NCBI GenBank assembly: GCA_016715195.1
Contig: JADKBB010000008.1
Span: 62,001 to 126,000, forward strand
Direction of reading: 5' to 3'
From: Candidatus Villigracilis proximus
GTDB lineage: Bacteria; Chloroflexota; Anaerolineae; Anaerolineales; Villigracilaceae
DNA length: 64,000 nt
Positions 44,090 through 53,635 of this stretch are shown in pieces. The translations under genes and the position numbers were made by a program. Every line of letters starts with the position of its first letter. Within the stretch, counting starts at the first letter, position 1. Under the pieces are notes generated by a model, which made no database searches, was not told the DNA's origin, and worked only from the letters and a program-made list of their open reading frames with translations.

Positions 44090-45121
44090 ATGGTTGCAAA
44101 AATGGTGGATGATAGTAGAGCGGGGTTTGCTGGCGAGAGCATCAAAGGGGATGTGCTGCTTTCGGTGCGCGACCTGCATGTATGGTTTGAACTCAGGCGT
44201 TTTGGATTTGGTCATGCTGGGTATGTTCGTGCCGTGGATGATGTCTCCTTTGATCTGCGCTACGGCGAAGCGGTGGCAGTTGTCGGCGAGAGTGGATGCG
44301 GTAAATCCAGTTTGATGAAGACCATCCTTGGGTTGAATAAGCCTACCAAGGGCGATGTCAAATTTGATGGAAAAGATATCAATTCCTTTAGCACACAGGA
44401 TTGGCAGTGGTATCGTCGTCAGGTTGGGTATGTCCAACAGGATCCGTTTGGCGCGCTGGCTCCTTTTATGACGGTGCAGCGTATTTTGGAAGAGCCCTTG
44501 ATCGTGCATGGCGTTAAGAATGCCGCGGAACGTGAGCAAAGAGTGCGCAAGGTGATGGATGAAGTGAAGTTATCTCCAGTGGATGATTTCCTGTCCAAGT
44601 ATCCGCACATGTTGAGCGGCGGGCAGCAGCAGCGTGTGGTGATCGCGCGCGCGATGATCATGGAGCCGAAACTGATCGTGGCTGATGAGCCTGTCTCCAT
44701 GCTGGATGCGTCTGTGCGTGTGGAAATTCTTAAGTTGCTGCGTGGTTTGCAGGAATCGCATAATCTGGCGATGATTTATATTACACACGATCTCTCGACT
44801 GTGCGTTATTTTTCGGAGCGTATTTTTGTGATGTATGCCGGTAATGTTGTTGAAAAATCGCCGGTTGATGATATCTTGAAGAATCCATCCCATCCATATA
44901 CCAGTGCTTTATTGACGGCTACTTCAGATCCTGATTCGCGTAATGCCGAGACGTTTAAGGAGATTCCGCCGGGAGAGCCGCCAAGTCTGGTTACTCCTCC
45001 TTCGGGGTGTCGTTTCCATCCGCGTTGTTCCAAAAAGATAGATAATTTGTGTGATGTGGAAGTACCCCCGGAATTTGAGATTTCTCCGGGACATGTTGCT
45101 ACATGCTGGTTGTATAAATAA
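44090..45121 (+). CDS. Peptide ABC transporter ATP-binding protein (DppF-like)
   Basis: The 343-residue product has Walker A GESGCGKS near 66, a Q loop in YVQQDPFGALAPF, signature LSGGQQQRVVIA near 175 and Walker B IVADEPVSMLD. The C-terminal Cys pattern is CRFHPRCSKK. It is the second ATPase of cluster 1 and would pair with the preceding one. An insert before Walker A (FELRRFGFGHAGYVRAVDDV) is typical of DppF. The stop codon overlaps the start of the small membrane protein by one base. Confidence 0.88.
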   Translation: MVAKMVDDSRAGFAGESIKGDVLLSVRDLHVWFELRRFGFGHAGYVRAVDDVSFDLRYGEAVAVVGESGCGKSSLMKTILGLNKPTKGDVKFDGKDINSFSTQDWQWYRRQVGYVQQDPFGALAPFMTVQRILEEPLIVHGVKNAAEREQRVRKVMDEVKLSPVDDFLSKYPHMLSGGQQQRVVIARAMIMEPKLIVADEPVSMLDASVRVEILKLLRGLQESHNLAMIYITHDLSTVRYFSERIFVMYAGNVVEKSPVDDILKNPSHPYTSALLTATSDPDSRNAETFKEIPPGEPPSLVTPPSGCRFHPRCSKKIDNLCDVEVPPEFEISPGHVATCWLYK

Positions 45122-45339
45122 TGTTGAATCATCCCGGGCGTTTGATGGCGGCTGCGATTGGTATGATGATTTTTGGCGTGGTGATGCCGTTCCTGATGGT
45201 TTTACATATATTTGAATCCACGTTTTTTTTGAATTTCCTGTCGTTTATTTCGTCTACGCTCGGTTCTTTTTTGGGGATCATTAGCGTGGCTCTTATGCGC
45301 ACGAGGTTCAAGCGTAAGGACAAAGATGGGCACAAGTAG
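45121..45339 (+). CDS. Small membrane protein, end of peptide ABC cluster 1
   Basis: The product has 72 residues with two hydrophobic segments (AAAIGMMIFGVVMPFLMVL and FLSFISSTLGSFLGIISVAL) and a basic, charged tail (RTRFKRKDKDGHK). The short helical hairpin and its one-base overlap with the DppF-like gene suggest translational coupling. No family is recognised. It could modulate or anchor the transporter, but this is guesswork. Confidence 0.7.
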   Translation: MLNHPGRLMAAAIGMMIFGVVMPFLMVLHIFESTFFLNFLSFISSTLGSFLGIISVALMRTRFKRKDKDGHK

Positions 45340-45394
45340 GTTTGGTTTTGACGCGCGGATATGATTCAGGGGTGAAAATGCCAGTTTGATCGAG

Positions 45395-45432
45395 CCCGCT
45401 TCCGGCTAAGTCGGAAGCGGGTTTATTTTTTA
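45395..45432 (+). terminator. Terminator of peptide ABC cluster 1
   Basis: CCCGCTTCCG (45395-45404) pairs with CGGAAGCGGG (45412-45421), followed by TTTATTTTTT. Confidence 0.85.
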
Positions 45433-45541
45433 AAAATGGTCAGAATTTAAAGATAGTCCGCTGGTAGGGTGTTTAATCCTCCTTTTTGGGGTATTTTATA
45501 GTCAAAACACGTCCAAAAAAACCTCTTTAGGAGTTGTTGTG

Positions 45542-45569
45542 TTGACGCCCCTAAAGAATTAGGTATAAT
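45542..45569 (+). promoter_or_regulatory. Promoter of peptide ABC cluster 2
   Basis: TTGACG (45542-45547) and a perfect TATAAT (45564-45569) are spaced by 16 bases. It lies between the cluster 1 terminator and the ATG at 45631. Confidence 0.7.
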
Positions 45570-45630
45570 TCAGTCTGCTTGTTGGTAGAAGTAAATTGTA
45601 GTTATCCCAATGTAGAAAAGGACCTCGCGG

Positions 45631-46620
45631 ATGCCTGATCTTTTATTAGATATTAAAGGGCTTGAAACTCAATTCAAGACCCCCGATGGGATTGTTCATG
45701 CTGTAAATGGTGTCTCTTTTGGATTGAAGGAAGGAGAGACGTTGGGGGTGGTAGGGGAGAGTGGTTGCGGTAAGAGTGTGACCATGCTCTCTGTGCTGGG
45801 GTTGATTCCGTCACCTCCAGGAAAAGTGGTTGCGGGGGAAGCGTTATATTTTGGTCAAGACTTGCTTAAGATGTCTAAAGACGAGATTCGAGATGTGCGC
45901 GGTGCGCAGATCGGTATGGTTTTTCAGGATCCAATGACTTCGCTTAACCCTGTGTTGACGGTTGGGCGTCAGTTGGAAGAACCGTTGATGCTGCATGTGG
46001 GTATGTCTAAGAGTCAGGCCCGTGAGCGTGCTGCGGACTTGTTGGGATTGGTTGGTATTCCGAGTCCCAAAGATCGTTTGAATGATTATCCCCACCAGTT
46101 TTCTGGTGGTATGCGTCAGCGCGTAATGATTGCCATGGCGCTTTCTTGCAGCCCGCAAATTTTGATTGCAGATGAGCCGACCACTGCTTTGGATGTAACC
46201 ATTCAGGCGCAGATCATGGATCTGGTCAAACGTTTGCGTGAAGAGTTGGGAATGGCCATTATTTGGATCACACATGATCTGGGTGTGGTGGCAGGACTGG
46301 CTCACCGTGTATTGGTTATGTACGGCGGGTATATTATTGAAGAAGCGATGGTTCAGGAATTATTTGCCAATCCTTCCCATCCTTATACGATTGGTTTAAT
46401 GCGAAGCTTGCCGCGTGTAGATGAAGAGAAAGGCAGAAAGCTACAGCCTATTGAGGGGACTCCCCCTGTACTATACGACAAGCCGACATCTTGTCCGTTT
46501 GCGCCTCGCTGCAAGTGGGCGGTTGAGCGTTGTTGGACGGAGAATCCGGTTCTTGATAATATTTCTGATGGACATCGCATTGCGTGCTGGGTTGACGTTA
46601 AGACAGGGAGGACTCGCTAA
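45631..46620 (+). CDS. Oligopeptide ABC transporter ATP-binding protein (OppD/DppD-like)
   Basis: The 329-residue product shows Walker A GESGCGKS near 40, a Q loop in MVFQDPMTSLNPVL, signature FSGGMRQRVMIA and Walker B LIADEPTTALD. The C-terminal Cys segment is CPFAPRCKWAVERC. It opens cluster 2, whose order (ATPase, ATPase, SBP, permease, permease) differs from cluster 1. Its stop and the next start share one base (TAATG). Confidence 0.9.
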   Translation: MPDLLLDIKGLETQFKTPDGIVHAVNGVSFGLKEGETLGVVGESGCGKSVTMLSVLGLIPSPPGKVVAGEALYFGQDLLKMSKDEIRDVRGAQIGMVFQDPMTSLNPVLTVGRQLEEPLMLHVGMSKSQARERAADLLGLVGIPSPKDRLNDYPHQFSGGMRQRVMIAMALSCSPQILIADEPTTALDVTIQAQIMDLVKRLREELGMAIIWITHDLGVVAGLAHRVLVMYGGYIIEEAMVQELFANPSHPYTIGLMRSLPRVDEEKGRKLQPIEGTPPVLYDKPTSCPFAPRCKWAVERCWTENPVLDNISDGHRIACWVDVKTGRTR

Positions 46621-47615
46621 TGGCTTCTTCAGAGAATAACATTCTTTTAAAAGTTGAAGATCTAAAGATGCACTTCCCCATTTATAAGGGGCTTATCCGC
46701 CGTCAGGTTGGTGCAGTGCATGCTGTGGATGGTATTAGTTTTGATGTTATGCGTGGTGAGACGCTTGGTTTGGTGGGGGAATCTGGTTGTGGAAAATCCA
46801 CAACCGGCCGCGCTATTTTGCAGCTTTATAAGCCTACAGCAGGGAAGATCGTGTTTGACGGCACAAACCTTGTATCGCTTAAGAGCGAAGACATGCGTCT
46901 GATGCGCCGTAAAATGCAAATGATCTTCCAGGATCCTTACGCTAGTTTAAATCCACGTATGACAGTGGGTGAGATTGTAGGGGAACCATTACTTGTTCAT
47001 AATATCGCGAGCGGCAGAGAAGTTGACGAACAGGTTGCGCACCTGCTTGAAATTGTGAAGTTGAACCCATCATTTTCGACACGGTATCCTCACGAATTTT
47101 CTGGCGGTCAACGCCAGCGTATTGGTATAGCTCGTTCCCTGGCCTTGCATCCCTCTTTCATTGTTTGTGATGAACCGATTTCTGCTTTGGATGTTTCGAT
47201 CCAGGCGCAGGTCGTTAATCTTTTAGAGGAATTGCAGGAACAGTTTAACCTGACCTATTTGTTTATTGCACATGACCTTTCCATGGTGCGGCATATTAGT
47301 AATCGTATTGCCGTTATGTATTTGGGTGTTATTGTGGAATTGGCTGATCGCGATACCTTGTACGAGAAGCCTTTGCATCCTTATTCTCAGGCGTTGCTTT
47401 CCGCTGTGCCAATTCCAGATCCTTTTGCAGAGTCAAAACATAAGCGAACGATTTTACAAGGTGACGTACCTTCCCCTGTGAATCCACCTTCTGGATGCCG
47501 CTTCCGCACACGATGCCCGATTGCCGAATCCGTATGTGCGGAATCACGCCCGGAATTCCGTGAGTTGAATCCTGGTCACTTTGTGGCATGCCACTTTGCA
47601 GACCGGTTTTTGTAG
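46620..47615 (+). CDS. Oligopeptide ABC transporter ATP-binding protein (OppF/DppF-like)
   Basis: The 331-residue product has Walker A GESGCGKS near 53, a Q loop in MIFQDPYASLNPRM, signature FSGGQRQRIGIA and Walker B IVCDEPISALD. The C-terminal Cys pattern is CRFRTRCPIAESVC. The IYKGLIRRQVGAVHAVDGIS opening is typical of OppF-type subunits. It overlaps the preceding ATPase gene by one base and works with it. Confidence 0.9.
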   Translation: MASSENNILLKVEDLKMHFPIYKGLIRRQVGAVHAVDGISFDVMRGETLGLVGESGCGKSTTGRAILQLYKPTAGKIVFDGTNLVSLKSEDMRLMRRKMQMIFQDPYASLNPRMTVGEIVGEPLLVHNIASGREVDEQVAHLLEIVKLNPSFSTRYPHEFSGGQRQRIGIARSLALHPSFIVCDEPISALDVSIQAQVVNLLEELQEQFNLTYLFIAHDLSMVRHISNRIAVMYLGVIVELADRDTLYEKPLHPYSQALLSAVPIPDPFAESKHKRTILQGDVPSPVNPPSGCRFRTRCPIAESVCAESRPEFRELNPGHFVACHFADRFL

Positions 47616-47731
47616 AAAATAAATTATTTTACTTAAAAGGAGGTGGTTGCTTCAGAACGCGCTAATACTGTACTATTCCATGTCGTAAGTTTGTATCCAA
47701 ATTTCACTAAATTTTTGTGAGGAGAAGAAAG

Positions 47732-49492
47732 ATGCGTAAATTATTTGCTTTACTGAGCCTTCTTGTTATCGCCAGCATGGCCCTTGCGGCTTGCGGCGGC
47801 GGCGCAGCACCTGCCACAGAAGCTCCAGTTGTACCTGCAGAACCTCAGGCCACCGAGGCCCCTGCCGAACCAACCGCCGAACCCTATCACGGCACTCTTC
47901 GTATCAACATGGGATCATTCCCTGACATTGTTGATCCCCAGAAGTCATCTTTCGTAGGCGAAATTGCTGTATTGAAACTCGTTTACGAAGGTCTGACCCG
48001 CTTGGATAAAGACCTCAACACCATCCCTGCTGCCGCTGAAAGCTGGGAATACAATGATGACGCTACTGTTTTGACCTTCACATTACGCGAAGGCTTAACC
48101 TATAGCGACGGCAGCTTGCTCAATGCTGCTCGTTTTGAGTATTCTTTCCACCGCAATAGCGACCCTGCCACCGCAGGCGAATATGCCTCTATCGCCGACG
48201 ACATTCTTGGTGCCGCTGAATTCCGTAGCTGCGCTGAAAATTGTGATGCAGTTCGCGATGCTTTCTACGAGAACACAAAGGCCTCTCATGCCGATGGCGC
48301 TGCTTGTACTGGCTATGATGATGAAGCCTGCAATACCTTCACTATCAAACTCAAGCAAGCTGGCCCTTACTTCCACACAGTTGCCTCCCTTTGGGTCGGC
48401 TATCCTGCCAAGCAAGAGTTGATCGAAGCTGGTGGCGAAAACTGGTGGTTGGATGCTGCCAATCATATTGGTAATGGACCTTTTGTCATGACCACCCTTG
48501 AACAGGGCACTCAGGTTGCTTTTGTGCCGAATGAGACCTACTGGGCTGGCGTAGCAACTTATGATATCGACTATGCTTACATTGTCGATGGCGCAGTTGC
48601 TTTCGAAGCTTATAAGAACGACGAGTTCGATATCGTTGGTCTGGGTGCTGAAGATTTGGGCACCGTTCAGAACGACCCCACCTTGAGCGCAGAAGCCAAT
48701 ATCTACCCCGGTTCCTGCACATTTGCTATGATGTTCCACCAGCAGAAAGCCCCCTTCACCGATGTGAAGGTCCGCGAAGCTTTCGCCATGGCGATTGACC
48801 GTGATGCCTGGGTTTCTGATGTTCTTAAGGGACTTGGTTCCTCAACATTGACCTGGATTCCAAAAGGCTTCCCTGGTTACCAGGATGGTGAGACTCGCCT
48901 CGCCTTTGATGCCGCTGCTGCCGTTCAGTCCTTGACTGATGGTGGTTACACAGTTGTCGACGGCCAATTGATCGGCGCCGATGGCAAAGCCATTGAAATT
49001 GTTGATACCTTCAGCGATACCCCCCGCAACCGTACCCGCAATGAATGGTTGGTTGCCAAGTGGAAGGAAGTTCTTGGTATTGACGTCAAACTCAATCCTG
49101 TTGAATCCACCACTTACACCGCTTTGACCAAGGACATCAACACTGCTCCTCAGATGTTCATCCTCGGCTGGTGTGCTGATTACCCAGATCCTCAGAACTG
49201 GTTGAGCGTCTATTGGAAGACCGGCGCTTTTGGTGAGCGCATTGGTTACTCCAACCCAGAACTGGATGCTCTCATGACCCAGGCTGATGCAGAACTTGAT
49301 TCCGCCAAGCGCGCTGACCTCTATGCTCAGGCGCAGGATATGTTGGTTGCTGGTTCTCCTGTAGCCTTCATGTGGAATAACGTGAATTCCTATCTCGTGA
49401 AACCATGGGTCAAGGGTGCAACCCAAACCCCGATGGATTCCGGCTGGATCGGCGATAACGACCCGCTTTCCATTACTCTCGAAGCACACTAA
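47732..49492 (+). CDS. Oligopeptide ABC transporter substrate-binding lipoprotein
   Basis: The 586-residue product has lipobox LAAC in VIASMALAACGGG, an Ala/Pro/Glu linker, and a family-5 solute-binding domain in the usual block order. IVDPQKSSFVGEIAVLKLVY and YTFT-like FTLREGLTYSDGSLLNAARF are in the first half. VKVREAFAMAIDRDAWVSDV is near residue 350. The ATG at 47732 has a GAGGAGAAGAAAG site; a start five codons upstream overlaps that site and is rejected. A hairpin at 49515 separates it from the permease genes. Confidence 0.9.
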   Translation: MRKLFALLSLLVIASMALAACGGGAAPATEAPVVPAEPQATEAPAEPTAEPYHGTLRINMGSFPDIVDPQKSSFVGEIAVLKLVYEGLTRLDKDLNTIPAAAESWEYNDDATVLTFTLREGLTYSDGSLLNAARFEYSFHRNSDPATAGEYASIADDILGAAEFRSCAENCDAVRDAFYENTKASHADGAACTGYDDEACNTFTIKLKQAGPYFHTVASLWVGYPAKQELIEAGGENWWLDAANHIGNGPFVMTTLEQGTQVAFVPNETYWAGVATYDIDYAYIVDGAVAFEAYKNDEFDIVGLGAEDLGTVQNDPTLSAEANIYPGSCTFAMMFHQQKAPFTDVKVREAFAMAIDRDAWVSDVLKGLGSSTLTWIPKGFPGYQDGETRLAFDAAAAVQSLTDGGYTVVDGQLIGADGKAIEIVDTFSDTPRNRTRNEWLVAKWKEVLGIDVKLNPVESTTYTALTKDINTAPQMFILGWCADYPDPQNWLSVYWKTGAFGERIGYSNPELDALMTQADAELDSAKRADLYAQAQDMLVAGSPVAFMWNNVNSYLVKPWVKGATQTPMDSGWIGDNDPLSITLEAH

Positions 49493-49514
49493 ACTTTAGT
49501 TTAGTAGTTTAAAA

Positions 49515-49550
49515 TTGACTGGTCCAATTCATTTGAGTTGGACCAGTCAA
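49515..49550 (+). promoter_or_regulatory. Stem-loop between binding-protein and permease genes of cluster 2
   Basis: TTGACTGGTCCAA (49515-49527) pairs perfectly with TTGGACCAGTCAA (49538-49550). It has no T run. Its position matches the 40602-40628 stem-loop of cluster 1. Confidence 0.7.
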
Positions 49551-49582
49551 CTCTGAAATTTTCCTCATAGGAGGATGCGCAA

Positions 49583-50581
49583 ATGGCAACCTATCTAATC
49601 AGACGATTACTCTGGCTGATCCCAATATTATTTGTTGTTGCACTTATTACATTTATTATGATGCATGCTGCGCCTGGCGGCCCCTGGGATCGCGATCTAA
49701 ACGCGCGACAGGTTGATGCGACCACCCAAAATACACTTAATGAGTATTATGGTTTGGATAAACCACTTTGGCGTCAGTTTACTGCGTATGTTTTTGGGGA
49801 TGTCAATAAAGAGAATAAATTTGTCTGCGGGTTGGTTTGCGGCAATTTGGGTCCTTCCTATCGTGTCCGTGGCCGTACTGTACAGGACATTCTTTTTGAG
49901 CCGCCAAAGGAAAAGAGTTTTCTTTACAGCCGCTTTGGCTATTCCATGCGATTGGGTGGTTTGGCCTTGAGCATGGCGATCTTAATAGGAATTCCAGCCG
50001 GCATGATCGCCGCGTTAAAACAAAATACATGGATCGATTATGTAAGTTTGTTTATTACGTCCATTGGAATCTCGATTCCCAGTTTTGTAATGGCGATTTT
50101 TCTCATCATCATTTTCGCTTCAATGCTGCATTTGGTGAACGTCGTTCCAAAGGATTGGGATGATGGTAAAGCGTGGATATTGCCTGCCGCTGTACTGGGG
50201 TTTGGAACAATGGCATTCACCGCCCGTCTTACGCGCGCATCCATGCTTGAAGTATTACGTCAGGACTATGTCCGCACTGCCCGTGCCAAGGGTCTGCACG
50301 AACGAGTGGTTATCTTCCGTCACATGTTACGCAATGCCCTTATCCCGGTTGTGACAATTTTGGGCCCGGCTTTAGCCGCTCTGGTAACCGGTTCATTTAT
50401 TATCGAAACTATGTTTGGTTTCCCCGGGATGGGACGCGCCTATGTAACTGCTATTGGTCAGCGTGACTATTCCATGATTTTGGGTACCACCTTGCTTTTT
50501 GTTTTTCTGGTGTCACTGGCGAACTTAACTGTGGATATGCTGTACGTTGTTATTGATCCCCGCATTAGAATAAATGAGTAA
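49583..50581 (+). CDS. Oligopeptide ABC transporter permease (OppB/DppB-like)
   Basis: The 332-residue product starts TYLIRRLLWLIPILFVVALI, has the usual PGGPWDRD loop and six membrane helices. The EAA loop is near residue 225 (DYVRTARAKGLHERVVIFRH), and it ends DMLYVVIDPRIRINE. It forms the membrane channel with the next permease. An AGGAGG site precedes the ATG. Confidence 0.92.
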   Translation: MATYLIRRLLWLIPILFVVALITFIMMHAAPGGPWDRDLNARQVDATTQNTLNEYYGLDKPLWRQFTAYVFGDVNKENKFVCGLVCGNLGPSYRVRGRTVQDILFEPPKEKSFLYSRFGYSMRLGGLALSMAILIGIPAGMIAALKQNTWIDYVSLFITSIGISIPSFVMAIFLIIIFASMLHLVNVVPKDWDDGKAWILPAAVLGFGTMAFTARLTRASMLEVLRQDYVRTARAKGLHERVVIFRHMLRNALIPVVTILGPALAALVTGSFIIETMFGFPGMGRAYVTAIGQRDYSMILGTTLLFVFLVSLANLTVDMLYVVIDPRIRINE

Positions 50582-50604
50582 GCCGCCAAAGGAGTAAAAA
50601 TAAT

Positions 50605-51600
50605 ATGACGAATACAACTGCTGCAAAACAACAGAAACTTATTTCTGAAGGTGATTCCGGTGCTCTTCGGTCACGCAGCCCCTGGCGTGATGCCACGGGG
50701 CGTTTGATGCGAAATAAAGCTTCGGTTACAGGGTTGGTGATCATTTTATTCTTTACATTGCTCACGATTTTTGCGCCCCAGATTGCGCCTCATAATCCTT
50801 TGCAATTAAATAGTGGTCAGGGATTTTTACCCCCGTCATGGGTGGAAGAATCTGGTAATGGTACAAAAGGAATTCCAGATTATCCCCTTGGGACAGATAC
50901 CCTGGGCCGCGACGCCTTGAGCCGTATTATTTATGGCGCTCGTGTTTCCATGATCGTAGGTTTTGCGCCTACGGCGATCATTCTCTTGATGGGAACATTT
51001 GTTGGGATGATGGCTGGCTATTATGGCGGTCGTTGGGATAATTTCCTGATGCGCCTTACAGACATCATGTATGGTTTCCCTGATCTGTTGTTTTTCATCA
51101 TCACTCTGGTTGCCCTGCGTGATACATGGATTGGCGAATTTATGAATGGGCTTTTCCTGCTGTTTCTTGCCCTCGCCGTTGTTAACTGGGTGGGTGTGGC
51201 CCGCCTTGTCCGTGGGCAGGTTCTTTCGCTGAAAGAAAAGGAATTTGTTGAGGCCGCCCGAAGTATTGGAGCAAAAGATTCTCGAATCATGATGAAGCAT
51301 TTGCTTCCCAATATTCTTGGCCCGATCATTGTTCAAGGTTCCTTTGCGATTCCAAGCATGATTATTACTGAGGCAATTCTTGGTTACCTTGGTTTGGGAT
51401 TAAAACCCACAACCGACCCGGAAGCGTTCTTTATCACAAGTTGGGGCTCGCTTTTGTTGGAAGGTCAGTCTGCGATTAATGCGCAGCCTTACCTGTTGCT
51501 TGCTCCGGCAATATGTGTGGCACTGGTCGTATTAGCTTTCACCTTTGTTGGTGACGGCCTCCGTGATGCGCTCGATCCGCGTATGCGCGGCACGCAATAA
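50605..51600 (+). CDS. Oligopeptide ABC transporter permease (OppC/DppC-like)
   Basis: The 331-residue product has an N-terminal cytoplasmic segment (SPWRDATGRLMRNKASVTGL), six membrane helices, and the DTLGRDALSRIIYGARVSM block. The EAA loop is in KEFVEAARSIGAKDSRIMMK near residue 215. Its end, GDGLRDALDPRMRGTQ, is the standard one for this family. It has normal length, unlike its enlarged counterpart in cluster 1. Confidence 0.92.
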   Translation: MTNTTAAKQQKLISEGDSGALRSRSPWRDATGRLMRNKASVTGLVIILFFTLLTIFAPQIAPHNPLQLNSGQGFLPPSWVEESGNGTKGIPDYPLGTDTLGRDALSRIIYGARVSMIVGFAPTAIILLMGTFVGMMAGYYGGRWDNFLMRLTDIMYGFPDLLFFIITLVALRDTWIGEFMNGLFLLFLALAVVNWVGVARLVRGQVLSLKEKEFVEAARSIGAKDSRIMMKHLLPNILGPIIVQGSFAIPSMIITEAILGYLGLGLKPTTDPEAFFITSWGSLLLEGQSAINAQPYLLLAPAICVALVVLAFTFVGDGLRDALDPRMRGTQ

Positions 51601-51619
51601 ATCCCTATTTGACGAACTG

Positions 51620-51659
51620 TATACAAGCAAGCCGCCCATATGGGCGGCTTGCTTGTATA
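51620..51659 (+). promoter_or_regulatory. Perfect 40-base palindrome between clusters 2 and 3
   Basis: TATACAAGCAAGCCGCCCAT and its exact inverse complement meet with no spacer. A TATAAT (51656-51661) overlaps the right end. The palindrome could terminate cluster 2 (without a clear T run), form an operator for cluster 3, or both. Confidence 0.65.
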
Positions 51660-51694
51660 ATTGACAAATGCTCTTCTCAAAAAAGGAATTTGCC

Positions 51695-53635
51695 ATGTCA
51701 TATTTAAAACGTGCCGTCTCTCTCGCATCTTTTTTCCTGCTCCTTGTAACCACCTCGTGCGGGTTTCCCTTATCACAACCCACACCTACAGCACTGCCTT
51801 TGGATACCCCGGTTCCACTTCCTACTGCCACTCCTTTACCCAGTGTGTTGACCGTTTGCCTCGGACAGGAACCCAATACGCTCTATCCCTTTGGCGGACC
51901 AAACGCCGCCGCCCGCAGTGTGCTGGCTGCGATCAATGACGGGCCGATCGATACAATTGGATATGAATACCAACCTGTCATTCTCACACAACTGCCTTCT
52001 CTTGAAAACGGCGACACTCAAATTGTCAGAACGCCGGTGCAGGCTGGAGGTCAGATCGTGGATGCGGATGGGAACCTCGTCTTATTAAAGCAGGGCACAC
52101 GCGTTCGTCCTGCCGGATGTCGCGGCGATGATTGCATCCTCACCTATGACGGTACTTCTCCGCTTGAGATGGACCAAATGATCGTCAACTTTCGTTTGCG
52201 CCCCGATCTGACCTGGGCCGATGGGACTCCGCTCACAGCAGACGACTCGGTTTATGCCTTCACACTCGCCAGCGCCGCAGGCTCAATTGCAAATACTTTT
52301 TTGATCGACCGCACACAAACCTATGAAACCGCCGATGCGCAGACTGTGCAATGGTGGGGCAAACCGGGTTATATCGACACTGCCTACTTTACCAACTTTT
52401 GGGCGCCCGCGCCAAAACATGTATGGAGCGAATTTCCCGCAGATCAATTGCCAACCATCGACATCGCTTCCCGTTCTCCGGTGGGTTGGGGACCTTACAT
52501 GATTCAGGAATGGGCGGCAGGCGATCACATCACATTGACGAAGAACCCGTATTATTTCCGCGCTGCAGAAGGCTACCCAAAATTTGACACGCTATCCTTC
52601 CGCTTTATTGCAGACCCAAATATAGCGTTGAGTGAACTGGTCGCAGGCCGTTGTGACATTCTTGACCCAACCATCCGGCTCGACAATCAGGCCGGCTTGT
52701 TACAGCAAATGCAAACCGCGGAACAGGCGCAAGCCTTCTTCGCCCCCGGCATGACCATTGAATGGCTTGGGATTGGTACAACCCCCGCCGTATATGATGA
52801 CGGCTATGACACAAACTTTCAAAAAGACCGTCAGGATATTTTTTCCGATGCACACACCAGACAGGGCATCGCCTACTGTCTTGACCGTCAATCAGTTGTA
52901 AATAATGTTTTATTTGGGCTCACCACCGTACCCACAACATATATCCCCGTAGCGCATCCTTTATATGACCCGAATATTGAGCCGGTTATATTTGAACCCA
53001 CCACCGGCATCTCATTGCTTGAACAGGCCGGCTGGAAGGATACCGACGGTGACCCCGCCACACCGCGTCAGGCGGTGACAGTTGAAAATGTTGCGGCGGG
53101 CACACCTTTGCAGCTTAATTACTATACAACCACTGCCACCCAGCGCAGACAAGTGGTTGAAATTCTTCAACAATCACTCGCGCAATGCGGCATCGGACTC
53201 AACGTACAGTATTATTCACAAAATGATCTTTACGCGCCCGGCCCCGAAGGTCTGCTCTTTGGCCGCCGCTTCGACCTGATCGAATACGCAATGGGCGTCA
53301 ATAGCATTGAGCCTCCCTGCGGCTGGTTCACCACCGAAGAGATTCCCACCGCAGGCAATTCATGGGTTGGCACCAACGTCACCGGCTACACCAATGAACA
53401 ATTTGATGCCGCCTGCCGCACCGCGCAGCTTTCCCTGCCCGATGAACAAACTTACATCGACTCATACCGCCAGACACAGGTGCTATTCTCAACCGAACTT
53501 CCCGCCATCCCGCTGTATTACCGTTTGCGTGTCGCCGCCGCCCGCCCCGGCATTTGCCACTTCGATCTGGATGCAACCGCCAACCCGCTTTGGAATATTG
53601 AAGCAATTGACTCAGGCGAGGCTTGCCAGAATTAA
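51695..53635 (+). CDS. Peptide ABC transporter substrate-binding lipoprotein (cluster 3, first)
   Basis: The 646-residue product has a lipoprotein signal (LASFFLLLVTTSCGF) and a Pro/Thr-rich linker. A family-5 binding domain follows, with LRPDLTWADGTPLTADDSVY in the first half and SDAHTRQGIAYCLDRQSVVN in the second. The ATG at 51695 has an AAAAGGAATT site; an in-frame ATG nine codons upstream is less likely because the signal peptide then gains charged residues. It overlaps the second binding-protein gene by one base. Confidence 0.88.
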   Translation: MSYLKRAVSLASFFLLLVTTSCGFPLSQPTPTALPLDTPVPLPTATPLPSVLTVCLGQEPNTLYPFGGPNAAARSVLAAINDGPIDTIGYEYQPVILTQLPSLENGDTQIVRTPVQAGGQIVDADGNLVLLKQGTRVRPAGCRGDDCILTYDGTSPLEMDQMIVNFRLRPDLTWADGTPLTADDSVYAFTLASAAGSIANTFLIDRTQTYETADAQTVQWWGKPGYIDTAYFTNFWAPAPKHVWSEFPADQLPTIDIASRSPVGWGPYMIQEWAAGDHITLTKNPYYFRAAEGYPKFDTLSFRFIADPNIALSELVAGRCDILDPTIRLDNQAGLLQQMQTAEQAQAFFAPGMTIEWLGIGTTPAVYDDGYDTNFQKDRQDIFSDAHTRQGIAYCLDRQSVVNNVLFGLTTVPTTYIPVAHPLYDPNIEPVIFEPTTGISLLEQAGWKDTDGDPATPRQAVTVENVAAGTPLQLNYYTTTATQRRQVVEILQQSLAQCGIGLNVQYYSQNDLYAPGPEGLLFGRRFDLIEYAMGVNSIEPPCGWFTTEEIPTAGNSWVGTNVTGYTNEQFDAACRTAQLSLPDEQTYIDSYRQTQVLFSTELPAIPLYYRLRVAAARPGICHFDLDATANPLWNIEAIDSGEACQN

